In this document: one piece after another, positions 26,309-34,032 of the stretch
How positions within the stretch are numbered: position 1 is the first letter of the stretch
How the letters are laid out: every line of letters begins with the position of its first letter
Assembly (NCBI GenBank): GCA_943370285.1
Contig: CALRQJ020000002.1
Location: 124,001-188,000, forward strand
Direction of reading: 5' to 3'
DNA length: 64,000 bases
Source: CALRQJ02 sp943370285
Lineage (GTDB): Bacteria; Bacteroidota; Bacteroidia; Chitinophagales; Chitinophagaceae
Program-made: the position numbers and the translations under genes
The notes under the pieces: model-generated
Seen by the model: the letters and a program-made list of their open reading frames with translations, nothing else
Databases searched by the model: none
What the model was told of the DNA's origin: nothing

Positions 26309-26581
26309 ATGATGACAGATAAGCATTTTGCTGAGTTAACAGACGAAGCATTAAAAATGAAAAAAAAGAAACTGCAACAGGCTAAAATTTACCATGCTGC
26401 ATTTATTGGTTTTCTTGCCGGAATACTAATTTTCGGAGTTGTTGCTTGGAGTCTGACGCCGGAAAAAAAAATAGGATTTCTGATTCCGATTTTAATTCCC
26501 ATTGTATTAATCTATAAACTGGTTAAACAACCGAATAACAACAAAGCCTTAGAAGATGTTTTAAAAGAACGGAATCTATAG
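26309..26581 (+). CDS. Small two-helix membrane protein
   Basis: 90 aa from ATG 26309 (MMTDKHFAELTDEALKMKKK). The frame is open back to a GTG at 26153, but that part lies inside repeat D and its translation looks random. The N-terminal helix is Lys-rich and cytoplasmic. Two hydrophobic segments (about residues 29-48 and 55-70) follow, then a charged tail ending LEDVLKERNL. This is like the small redox-unrelated membrane proteins often seen in Bacteroidota, with no named family that I can assign. It is boxed between repeats D and E and likely carries its own promoter in repeat D. Confidence 0.65.
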   Translation: MMTDKHFAELTDEALKMKKKKLQQAKIYHAAFIGFLAGILIFGVVAWSLTPEKKIGFLIPILIPIVLIYKLVKQPNNNKALEDVLKERNL

Positions 26582-26625
26582 TGAAGTTTACAATACGAGT
26601 TTTTTTTTGATAAATTTTGTTCTTA

Positions 26626-26668
26626 GGCATTACGAAAAAGACAACTTTGTATAAGGTTGTTTTTTTTG
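26626..26668 (+). repeat. Decayed tRNA-linked repeat, copy E, with terminator
   Basis: GGCATTACGAAAAAGACAAC then TTTGTATAAGGTTGTTTTTTTTG. The hairpin AGACAAC/GTTGTTT and the CAT-CGA remnant of the core match copies C and D, and the longer flanking part is lost. It terminates the small membrane protein gene and is the last recognisable copy. Confidence 0.6.
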
Positions 26669-26774
26669 TTTTTTAGATATATTGAAAAGGAGGTTTAGGG
26701 GTAAGACTCGGCAAACCAATGCTCAGGCTATATTCATGAAAGTCCAATAAAGTCAAAGATATTGTTGTTAGCAT

Positions 26775-27353
26775 TTATTCCATTCTCACTTGGCTAGGAA
26801 CTTTAAACTCATCAACTTTAATAACATAGTTTTCAGTTACCGTAACTGTATATTCATATATTTCAGGACTTGGAGCTCCTTCGTAAAATTTATTTAAACA
26901 GATTCCTTTCCACATCAATATCTTTCCAAATGGTGTTTCTATAATTGCACAAGTTTTACCAGCAAATTCTTTTTCCCCTAACTTCTTAAGTTTAGGTAAT
27001 AGTGATTTTAAATTCATATTAATTCTTGGGCTGGAACTTCCCACCATGCTATCCATGTCAATTGAATAAATAGAATCTTTAGTTTGAATAATCAATGAAT
27101 TTTGAACGGTTTTGTTCAGTTTAAACGCTTTGGGAAAACCTAAGTCACCCAAATTAACTGAAGTATCAAAAAGTTCTTTTCCAATAATCTTTTCAACACG
27201 TCCGGAGTCATCAAATATTAAAGTTTTTGTCCCTTTTGACAAACCGTTGCTCCGAACATAATCAATTTTAGCACTTTTAACTTGGTATGGGGCTTGTGTA
27301 TAACCTGTCAAAACAACTAAAAAAAGGGAAATGTTGATTAGTATTTTTTTCAT
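26775..27353 (-). CDS. Secreted protein of unknown function, 192 aa
   Basis: A signal peptide (MKKILINISLFLVVLTGYTQ) is followed by a beta-rich domain: YQVKSAKIDYVRSNG, GTKTLIFDDSGRVEKI, DSIYSIDMDSM and a C-terminal YEYTVTVTENYVIKVDEFKV. The pattern of strands and the phrase GKTCAIIETPFGKILMWKGI resemble periplasmic DUF4412/GLPGLI-like beta proteins, but this is a similarity of style and I cannot assign a family. It is convergent with the island genes and lies just outside repeat E. Whether it belongs to the island or to the old chromosome is unclear. Confidence 0.65.
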   Translation of the reverse strand: MKKILINISLFLVVLTGYTQAPYQVKSAKIDYVRSNGLSKGTKTLIFDDSGRVEKIIGKELFDTSVNLGDLGFPKAFKLNKTVQNSLIIQTKDSIYSIDMDSMVGSSSPRINMNLKSLLPKLKKLGEKEFAGKTCAIIETPFGKILMWKGICLNKFYEGAPSPEIYEYTVTVTENYVIKVDEFKVPSQVRME

Positions 27354-27907
27354 ATATGTTACTAAGGCTTAATTATTGGCGTTTTTGTGACATTTGAAAA
27401 TCGATTGCCCAATCGAATTCGTTCTTGCTAATAAGTCAATGAATTCTTAATTGTTTGTTTCAGTAATGTCTATCTTGTTAAATAACGGAAGTTCAAAAAA
27501 GAAATCGTATGGTTTTAGCATTTGTCAAAAAATTTACAGCTTATTCCCAAATGTACACTACCAAATACACTTTATATAAAAATATTTATATTGATAGTTA
27601 ACACTTTCAGAATACCATTTAAAAAAAGCAAGAAAATAGATGTTGAAATAGTTCGCCTATTAATGAGCAGTTATCTAGTATTAGATTCATCCATTAAGCC
27701 ATCTGCTCCTGTGGCAGGTCTTTTTGTCAAACTAGTTCCATATCTTACCCCCTCTCAACACCTTAAAATTTCAATACTATTGTCAACATCGGTTAAAACA
27801 TAAGGTATTTCTAATGGCTTAATACCCAGACAGTTCAAAAGCTTAATAGCAGCTTTGCCTAGCAATTCTGAATTTCAAACTATATTGCACAAAATTTACC
27901 TCCCTCC
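27354..27907. other. Long gene-poor interval
   Basis: About 550 bp, AT-rich, between two divergent genes. A TTG-started frame at 27522-27803 exists but has no start context, composition or motif that supports a gene. No RNA gene or hairpin terminator was seen. A weak TATATTGC element lies about 30 bp before the ATG at 27908 and could serve that gene. Confidence 0.5.
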
Positions 27908-29173
27908 ATGAAGGTACTGATTAGAAAGGCCACCATTCTCGACCCATCTTCTCCCTTTAACGGGCAAATCAAAGATATTGTAGTAGATGCCGGTGTCATT
28001 ACCGCTATTGGTGATGCCATCGAACTCCCCGATGCCATTGTCGTTGCCGCTGAAAACATGCTTGTTTCACCCGGTTGGGTAGATATTTTTGCTCATTTCT
28101 GCGACCCCGGATTTGAATACCGAGAAACATTGCAGAGTGGTGCTGCGGCTGCGGCTGCAGGTGGTTTTACTACCGTATTTGCCTTGCCCAACACACAACC
28201 TGTTGTAGCCAATAAAACCGCAGTGGAATACGTAGTTCAGCAATCTAAACAATTACCCGTTACCATTTTACCGATTGGTGCAGTAACCAAAAATTGCGAA
28301 GGCAAGGAATTGGCGGAGATGTACGATATGAAAGCTAGTGGCGCAGCTGCTTTTTCAGATGGTTTGCACCCTGTTCAATCTGCCGGTTTGTTGCTGAAAG
28401 CATTGCAATATGTAAAGCCATTTAACGGTGTTGTACTGCAAATTCCGGATGATACTAGTATTGCGCCGCATGGTTTAATGAACGAGGGCATTGTGTCCAC
28501 ACAATTGGGTTTACCGGGCAAACCCATGATGGCAGAAGAAATCATGGTGGCTAGAGATATCAAACTGGCTCGATATACCAATTCCGCACTACACTTTACC
28601 GGCATCACTTCCCCCAAATCGGTGGAATACATTAAAAGAGCTAAGGCATCGGGTTTACAAATAACTTGTTCCGTTACACCATATCACCTGTTTTTTTGCG
28701 ATGAAGATTTAAAGCAGTATGACACCAATTTAAAAGTGAATTTACCTTTAAGAACTGCCGAAGATAGAGCGGCACTTCGGGCTGCAGTTGCAGATGGAAC
28801 AATTGACTGTATTGCTTCTCATCATTTGCCACAAAATACCGATCAAAAAAATTGCGAGTTTGAATACGCCAAAAATGGCATGATTGGATTACAAACGGTG
28901 TTTGCTGTAATAAATTCCATTTTTCCGCAACTAACCAACGAACATTTGATGCAACTGATGGGCTTAAATGCTAGAAGCATTTTCGGATTGGCTGAAACTA
29001 AGATTGCAGTGGGTGCAACTGCATCACTCACCTTATTTGATAGAACATCAGCTGTTACACTGACCAAACCAATGATTAAAAGCAAATCGCACAATACCGC
29101 TTTCACTGATATTCCTTTGAAAGGAAAAGTAATTGGAACGGTTCATAACAACCAACTAACTTTAAACCACTAA
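27908..29173 (+). CDS. Dihydroorotase-like protein with degraded active site
   Basis: 421 aa, amidohydrolase TIM barrel clearly related to class I dihydroorotase (PyrC) along its whole length (for example GGFTTVFALPNTQPVV, GIIDC-type GTIDCIASHH, NGMIGLQT). The metal ligands are mostly gone. DxHxHxR is D59-I-F61-A-H63-F-C65, so the first His and the Arg are lost. The HVS His is replaced in LHFTGITSPK, and the DHAPH Asp is His305 in ASHHLPQ. The central D151 remains. It therefore probably does not hydrolyse dihydroorotate and may be a structural partner such as the inactive PyrC' that associates with aspartate transcarbamoylase. It is followed by DUF4199 and GT2 genes. Confidence 0.85.
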   Translation: MKVLIRKATILDPSSPFNGQIKDIVVDAGVITAIGDAIELPDAIVVAAENMLVSPGWVDIFAHFCDPGFEYRETLQSGAAAAAAGGFTTVFALPNTQPVVANKTAVEYVVQQSKQLPVTILPIGAVTKNCEGKELAEMYDMKASGAAAFSDGLHPVQSAGLLLKALQYVKPFNGVVLQIPDDTSIAPHGLMNEGIVSTQLGLPGKPMMAEEIMVARDIKLARYTNSALHFTGITSPKSVEYIKRAKASGLQITCSVTPYHLFFCDEDLKQYDTNLKVNLPLRTAEDRAALRAAVADGTIDCIASHHLPQNTDQKNCEFEYAKNGMIGLQTVFAVINSIFPQLTNEHLMQLMGLNARSIFGLAETKIAVGATASLTLFDRTSAVTLTKPMIKSKSHNTAFTDIPLKGKVIGTVHNNQLTLNH

Positions 29174-29185
29174 ACCCACTCAACC

Positions 29186-29701
29186 ATGGAACAAAAAATC
29201 ACTTCACCCGTAGTAAAAGGTCTTATCATTTCAATGGCGCTTATCATTTTTGGCTTAGTGCTTCAATTTACCGACTTGTACATGAATAAGGCATTGGGCT
29301 CCATTCAATACCTTATCATTTTGGCGGGAATTATTTGGGCTTGCACCAGTTTTTCCAATCAAATGAATGGCAATGTTACTTTCGGAAATGTTTTTGCACA
29401 TGGTTTTAAAACCACAGCATTTATTACTGCTTTAATGGCTGTTTACAGCGTTGTTGCCATGAAATTTCTTTTTCCTGAAATGATGGATAAAGCGTTAGAT
29501 GTGGCCCGATTAGAGATGGAGAAACAAGGCCAATTAGCCGAAGATCAAATTGACCAAGCATTAGAATTTACTAAAAAGTTTTTTGTTCCCATTACCATTG
29601 CAACCATTGTTGTTGTATTTCTAATTGTTGGTGCTATTTCTTCATTAATTGGTGCTGCAGTGGCAAAGAAAAACCCACAAACACCGTTTCAACAAGGATA
29701 A
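29186..29701 (+). CDS. DUF4199 membrane protein
   Basis: 171 aa with four hydrophobic segments (about residues 10-28, 35-52, 70-90 and 132-155) and an acidic loop (MEKQGQLAEDQIDQALEFTK). The spacing of helices, the FGNVFAHGFKTT segment and the C-terminal positively charged tail fit DUF4199, a family confined mostly to Bacteroidota and of unknown role. It is 12 bp after the dihydroorotase-like gene and 9 bp before a GT2 gene. DUF4199-GT2 adjacency is common in this phylum, so a role in glycolipid handling at the inner membrane is plausible. Confidence 0.85.
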   Translation: MEQKITSPVVKGLIISMALIIFGLVLQFTDLYMNKALGSIQYLIILAGIIWACTSFSNQMNGNVTFGNVFAHGFKTTAFITALMAVYSVVAMKFLFPEMMDKALDVARLEMEKQGQLAEDQIDQALEFTKKFFVPITIATIVVVFLIVGAISSLIGAAVAKKNPQTPFQQG

Positions 29702-29710
29702 TTTTCACTC

Positions 29711-30649
29711 ATGGATGTATCAATAGTTATTCCGCTGTATAACGAGGAGGAGTCGCTGCCGGAATTGTGTAGTTGGATTGAACGTGTCGTTACGGCCCAT
29801 CAACTTTCGTACGAAATTGTATTAATTGATGATGGCAGCACTGATAATAGTTGGGCAGTTGTGGAAACGATTAGCCGGAATAATCATAACATAAAAGGCA
29901 TTAAGTTTCAACGCAACTATGGCAAATCTGCTGCTTTAAACGAAGGTTTCAAAGTGGTAAAAGGCGATGTTGTCATTACTATGGATGCTGATATGCAGGA
30001 TTCTCCGGATGAAATTCCCGGCTTGCGTAAAATGATTGTAGAAGATGGTTACGACCTGGTAAGCGGTTGGAAGAAGAAGCGCTACGACCCAATTACCAAA
30101 ACCATCCCAACCAAATTTTTTAACGCTGTAACCCGTAGTGTCAGCGATATCAAGTTGCATGATTTTAATTGTGGCTTGAAAGCTTATCGCTTAAAAGTGG
30201 TGAAAAGTATTGAGGTATTTGGTGAGATGCACCGCTATATTCCTGTGATAGCCAAGTGGGCAGGTTTTAGAAAAATTGGTGAAAAAGTAGTAGAACACCG
30301 AGCAAGGAAATATGGTACTACCAAGTTTGGCTGGGAACGTTTTATCAATGGCTTTTTAGATTTAGGCACCATTACATTTGTTAGCAAATTTGGCAAACGT
30401 CCTATGCACTTTTTTGGCTTGTACGGCACACTCTGCTTTTTAGTTGGTTTGGGTATTAGCATTTATTTGGTGGTAGCCAAGTTTGCATTCACTGATTATT
30501 CGCTAACGAACAAACCGGCATTTTACTTAGCATTAACCGTTATGCTGATTGGTATGCAATTATTTTTAGCCGGTTTTGTGGCCGAATTAGTATCAAGAAA
30601 TTCATCTGAAAGAAACAGCTATTTAGTAGAAGAAAAAATTGGCTGTTAA
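29711..30649 (+). CDS. GT2 glycosyltransferase, DPM1/GtrB-like
   Basis: 312 aa. The N-terminal GT-A domain (about residues 1-225) has SIVIPLYNEEESLPEL, LIDDGSTDNSW and the metal-binding DADMQDSPDE, followed by HDFNCGLKAYR. The C-terminus has two membrane segments (about 237-260 and 272-297). This layout is that of polyprenyl-phosphate sugar synthases, which move a sugar from a nucleotide donor to undecaprenyl phosphate at the inner membrane. The sugar is not determinable. It is tightly packed between DUF4199 and a GT4 gene. Confidence 0.9.
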   Translation: MDVSIVIPLYNEEESLPELCSWIERVVTAHQLSYEIVLIDDGSTDNSWAVVETISRNNHNIKGIKFQRNYGKSAALNEGFKVVKGDVVITMDADMQDSPDEIPGLRKMIVEDGYDLVSGWKKKRYDPITKTIPTKFFNAVTRSVSDIKLHDFNCGLKAYRLKVVKSIEVFGEMHRYIPVIAKWAGFRKIGEKVVEHRARKYGTTKFGWERFINGFLDLGTITFVSKFGKRPMHFFGLYGTLCFLVGLGISIYLVVAKFAFTDYSLTNKPAFYLALTVMLIGMQLFLAGFVAELVSRNSSERNSYLVEEKIGC

Positions 30650-30660
30650 GTACAATACCA

Positions 30661-31803
30661 TTGATTGTGTCTACATCAACCAAAAAAAAATTGATCATAA
30701 TCGGTCCGGCCCATCCCCTTCGGGGTGGGTTGGCTTCGTTTAACGAAAGGTTGGCTCGTCAATTTCAAGAACAAGGTTTTGATGTCACCATCTATACCTT
30801 CTCCTTACAATATCCCGGCTTTTTATTTCCCGGCACTACACAACACTCATCTGAACCTGCACCCACAGATATAAAGATTAAAGTCTGCATAAATTCTATC
30901 AATCCATTCAATTGGTGGAGCATTGGCAACAAGCTAAAAACATTACAACCAAGCTTAATTGTAGTAAGGTATTGGTTGCCATTTATGGGGCCATGTTTAG
31001 GAACTATTTTGCGTTTAGCAAAACGAAACAACAACACAAAAGTGGTGTGTATTGCAGATAATGTAATTCCACACGAAAAACGAATTGGCGATGTTCCGTT
31101 CACCAAATACTTTGTAAAAGCGATTGATGCCTTTGTTACGATGAGTGATAAAGTGTTGTCCGACTTAAGATTGTTTACCACACATCCTGCTAAAAAAGTG
31201 GTGCACCCATTGTATGATAATTTTGGTGCTGCCTTACCTAAAAGGGAAGCTAGGTTGAAGTTAGGCTTGCAGCCCGACGATCAAATTATTCTGTTTTTTG
31301 GTTTTATTAGAAAATATAAAGGATTGGATTTGTTATTAGAAGCAATGCAAATACTGAAGGCAAAATCTTCTACCATTAAGTTATTGGTTGCCGGTGAATT
31401 TTATGAGGACAGAAAAAGTTATGATGAACAAATTGCAACCTTGCAAATTGCTGACCAACTGATTTTAAGAACTGATTTTATCGCCGATAGTGAAGTTCGG
31501 TATTACTTAAGTGCCGCTGATTTTGTGATTCAACCCTATCGCAATGCTACGCAAAGTGGTGTTACTCCCCTAGCCTATCATTTTGAAAAACCAATGTTAG
31601 TGACCAATGTGGGTGGATTGCCCGATTTGGTGCCGGATGGAAAAGTGGGTTTGGTTGCTGAACCTAATCCGCAAGCTATAGCTGCCACCATTGAACAATT
31701 GTATCAATTAGGCGAACAGCATTTTTTGCCGCATCTTCGCAATGAAAAAAAACAATACAGTTGGCAGGTATTGGCAGATACGATTATTGAGTTAGCTGAA
31801 TAG
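30661..31803 (+). CDS. GT4 glycosyltransferase
   Basis: 380 aa, GT-B fold. The N-terminal loop IIGPAHPLRGGLASFNERLA is typical of GT4, as are the C-terminal IILFFGFIRKYKGLDLLLEA, VAGEFYEDRKSY, FVIQPYRNATQSGVTPLAYH and GGLPDLVPDGKVGLVAEPNP. No membrane segment. The start is a TTG at 30661 or GTG at 30667; no ATG lies before the first strand. It follows the GT2 gene by 11 bp, and heptose-precursor genes come next, so transfer of a sugar onto lipopolysaccharide core or a related envelope glycan is inferred. Confidence 0.85.
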   Translation: MIVSTSTKKKLIIIGPAHPLRGGLASFNERLARQFQEQGFDVTIYTFSLQYPGFLFPGTTQHSSEPAPTDIKIKVCINSINPFNWWSIGNKLKTLQPSLIVVRYWLPFMGPCLGTILRLAKRNNNTKVVCIADNVIPHEKRIGDVPFTKYFVKAIDAFVTMSDKVLSDLRLFTTHPAKKVVHPLYDNFGAALPKREARLKLGLQPDDQIILFFGFIRKYKGLDLLLEAMQILKAKSSTIKLLVAGEFYEDRKSYDEQIATLQIADQLILRTDFIADSEVRYYLSAADFVIQPYRNATQSGVTPLAYHFEKPMLVTNVGGLPDLVPDGKVGLVAEPNPQAIAATIEQLYQLGEQHFLPHLRNEKKQYSWQVLADTIIELAE

Positions 31804-31875
31804 TAGTGCAACCGTTGAAGTGAGTGACACAACGATGTAATATAGCAGCACTACAGCCTGTACAAAAAAAATACT

Positions 31876-32901
31876 ATGATTTACAGAAGCAAAGCTCCAT
31901 TACGAATTGGTTTGGCCGGCGGCGGTACCGATGTTAGTCCGTATAGCGATGAATTTGGCGGCGCCATTTTGAATGCTACACTTTCATTGTATGCTCATGC
32001 TAGCATTGAACCATTGGCTGAAAATGGCATTGTGTTACAAGCTTTGGATAGAAAAGAAGAACAACGTTTTGAATGGAGTAATGAATTACCCGTAAACGGA
32101 CATTTAGATTTGTTGAAAGGTGTTTACAATCGCATTCATAAAGATTATGGTGTGCCGCTAACAAATTTTAAATTATCTACCTATGTAGATGCTCCTGCCG
32201 GTAGTGGATTAGGCACTTCTTCTACATTAGTAGTGGCCATTATCGGTGCATTTGTAGAAATGCTAAAACTTCCTTTAGGCGATTATGATATTGCACATTA
32301 TGCCTACGAAATTGAACGCAGAGATTTGAATTTGGCAGGTGGTAAACAAGACCAATATGCTGCTACATTTGGCGGAGTCAATTTTATGGAATTTTATCAT
32401 GATGACAAAGTTATTGTAAACCCATTACGCATTAGGCAAGAATACTTAAATGAACTGGAAAACAATCTAGTACTGTATTTCACGGCTACGAGCAGAGAAT
32501 CTGCTACTATCATTAAAGCGCAACAAAAAAATGTGAGTAGCAAAAATGAAAAATCCATTGAAGCCATGCACCAACTGAAAGAGCAAGCTAAAATGATGAA
32601 AGAAGCTTTGCTGAAAGGCCGCTTACATGAGATTGGTGAAATATTAGATTTTGGATTTCAGCAAAAGCGATTGATGGCTGAAAATATTTCAAACAATAGG
32701 ATTGAAGAAATTTATGAAGCGGCAAAAAAAGCAGGTGCTACAGGTGGAAAAATTAGTGGTGCCGGTGGTGGTGGATTTATGACTTTTTATTGTCCGGGTA
32801 ACACCAGGTATAAAGTAACCGAAGTATTGAATAATTTTGGCGGTCAGGTGAGACCTTATCAATTTGTGCAACATGGATTGACGACTTGGACGACGCAGTG
32901 A
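31876..32901 (+). CDS. hddA: D-glycero-D-manno-heptose 7-phosphate kinase (GHMP family)
   Basis: 341 aa. The N-terminal KAPLRIGLAGGGTDVSPYSD, the GHMP ATP motif PAGSGLGTSS (107-116) and the C-terminal GATGGKISGAGGGGFMTFY are those of HddA-type sugar kinases, which phosphorylate heptose 7-phosphate at C1. The related fucokinase/GHMP enzymes share these motifs, but the adjacent gmhA supports the heptose reading. The product feeds the GDP- or ADP-heptose pathway for lipopolysaccharide core or glycoprotein glycans. The partner phosphatase (gmhB) and nucleotidyltransferase (hddC) are not in the window. Confidence 0.87.
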   Translation: MIYRSKAPLRIGLAGGGTDVSPYSDEFGGAILNATLSLYAHASIEPLAENGIVLQALDRKEEQRFEWSNELPVNGHLDLLKGVYNRIHKDYGVPLTNFKLSTYVDAPAGSGLGTSSTLVVAIIGAFVEMLKLPLGDYDIAHYAYEIERRDLNLAGGKQDQYAATFGGVNFMEFYHDDKVIVNPLRIRQEYLNELENNLVLYFTATSRESATIIKAQQKNVSSKNEKSIEAMHQLKEQAKMMKEALLKGRLHEIGEILDFGFQQKRLMAENISNNRIEEIYEAAKKAGATGGKISGAGGGGFMTFYCPGNTRYKVTEVLNNFGGQVRPYQFVQHGLTTWTTQ

Positions 32902-32916
32902 GGGGAAGAAGAGAGA

Positions 32917-32983
32917 AGATAGAATTGGGAAGATAGAATGAGGAGATAGAATTGGGTGAACAGTGAATGGTGAGAAGTGAATG
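32917..32983 (+). repeat. Short AG-rich tandem repeats between hddA and gmhA
   Basis: AGATAGAAT occurs three times (32917, 32931, 32944), followed by a heptad series GTGAATG-GTGAGAA-GTGAATG (32963-32983). The heptad is the reverse complement of the unit at 45318-45345. Confidence 0.8.
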
Positions 32984-33015
32984 AATATATTTAGGAACAA
33001 ATTATTTGAATTAAC

Positions 33016-33591
33016 ATGCAACAAATAAAAGAAATTATACAAGCATCTGTACAAGTAAAGCAAGCCATTTTACAAGATGAAGTAATCCTACAAACAGTAG
33101 AACAGGCTGTAACGTTGATTATAAATGCATTTAAAACCGGTAATAAAGTATTGTTCTGTGGTAACGGTGGCAGTGCAGCAGATGCACAACATTTAGCCGC
33201 TGAATTCAGTGGTCGTTTTTACAAAGACAGACCGGCCTTACCTGCAGAAGCGTTGCATTGCAACACTTCTTACCTTACAGCTGTAGCTAATGATTATAGT
33301 TATGATGTTATCTACTCCAGATTAATTGAAGGTATCGGCGTTGCAGGTGATGTTGTTATAGGACTTAGTACTTCGGGCAATTCTAAGAATATCCAAAAGG
33401 CCTTTGATACCGCAAAAGCAAAAGGTATGCATACGATTGGCTTTACCGGCAATACCGGTGGTAAAATGAAAGCCAATAGCGATTTGCTGTTAAATGTTCC
33501 TTCGAATGATACGCCTCGTATTCAAGAGAGTCATATCATGCTAGGACATATCATTTGCGAATTGGTAGAAGCGAATCTATTCCCTGCTTAA
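33016..33591 (+). CDS. gmhA: Phosphoheptose isomerase
   Basis: 191 aa SIS-domain protein converting sedoheptulose 7-phosphate to D-glycero-D-manno-heptose 7-phosphate, the first committed heptose step. Family features: CGNGGSAADAQHLAAEFSGR (residues 48-67) containing the His59/Glu63 zinc ligands, the STSGNS phosphate-binding loop, and Gln/His in IQESHIMLGH near the end. It supplies the substrate for the kinase encoded just upstream. It overlaps the convergent gene at 33588 by 4 bp. The repeat-rich spacer of about 115 bp separates it from hddA, so co-transcription is likely but not shown. Confidence 0.92.
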   Translation: MQQIKEIIQASVQVKQAILQDEVILQTVEQAVTLIINAFKTGNKVLFCGNGGSAADAQHLAAEFSGRFYKDRPALPAEALHCNTSYLTAVANDYSYDVIYSRLIEGIGVAGDVVIGLSTSGNSKNIQKAFDTAKAKGMHTIGFTGNTGGKMKANSDLLLNVPSNDTPRIQESHIMLGHIICELVEANLFPA

Positions 33592-34016
33592 ACTCTGTAG
33601 TAATCAGCCTTCCAGTTTACAATAGCTTCTTTAATGGCTTTTGGTGATAAGCTTTGGTCTGCTGCTTTTTGTGCTAATGCCACAAATTCATCATCATTGG
33701 CAAAACGCAGTGCAATGATTTGTCCCATGCGTAAACGACTGTCTAAAGGCTTACCGGTTAATACAAAATGTCTGAAATTTTCTTCAGCTCTAATGGCCCT
33801 GTCTTGAGCTTTTAATGCAAAAGCCCTGCAAAACCAAAATAGGATGCCCAACAATAAAGATATGGCAACAATTAATGCTGCTGAATAATGGTTATCGGCG
33901 GATGAATGAAATAAATTCACTAAAGAACCAATGAGAATAGCAAGCCATAAAGTACTAGCTACATAATGGTACAAGGGTACTAATCGTCTATGATTAGCAT
34001 AATTTTGAGTTGACAT
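33588..34016 (-). CDS. DUF6526-type membrane protein
   Basis: 142 aa. Two hydrophobic segments (about residues 17-36 and 44-64) are followed by a soluble helical tail: ALKAQDRAIRAEENFRHFVL, then GKPLDSRLRMGQIIALRFANDDEF and a WKADYYRV end. This pattern, in particular AQDRAIRAEEN and the RL.. QIIALRFA stretch, fits the DUF6526 family found in Bacteroidota; function unknown. It follows dacB on the same strand after 16 bp and may share its transcript. Its end overlaps gmhA tail to tail by 4 bp. Confidence 0.75.
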   Translation of the reverse strand: MSTQNYANHRRLVPLYHYVASTLWLAILIGSLVNLFHSSADNHYSAALIVAISLLLGILFWFCRAFALKAQDRAIRAEENFRHFVLTGKPLDSRLRMGQIIALRFANDDEFVALAQKAADQSLSPKAIKEAIVNWKADYYRV

Positions 34017-34032
34017 GATAATGTTGATTTTA

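Larger units (their letters stand above)
14474..26670. mobile_element. Candidate tRNA-Pro-anchored accretion island
   Basis: The stretch from the tRNA-Pro 3' end to the last repeat holds five imperfect direct repeats (A 14464, B 14589, C 24572, D 26063, E 26626). Each has a tRNA-3'-end-like core followed by an intrinsic terminator. Between B and C lies a sugar-catabolism locus, between C and D a propeller gene, between D and E a small membrane protein. Modules bounded by tRNA-end duplications are the classic footprint of successive site-specific integrations. No integrase, relaxase or transposase is visible, so the elements are either non-autonomous or have lost these genes. Base composition was not measured. 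Confidence 0.45.

Noticed and set aside
27522..27803. 93-codon frame in the gap before the dihydroorotase-like gene
   Set aside because: TTG start, no recognisable pattern, overlaps no conserved feature.
32917..32983. CRISPR-like reading of the short repeats before gmhA
   Set aside because: Units of 7-14 bp are contiguous and lack spacers.
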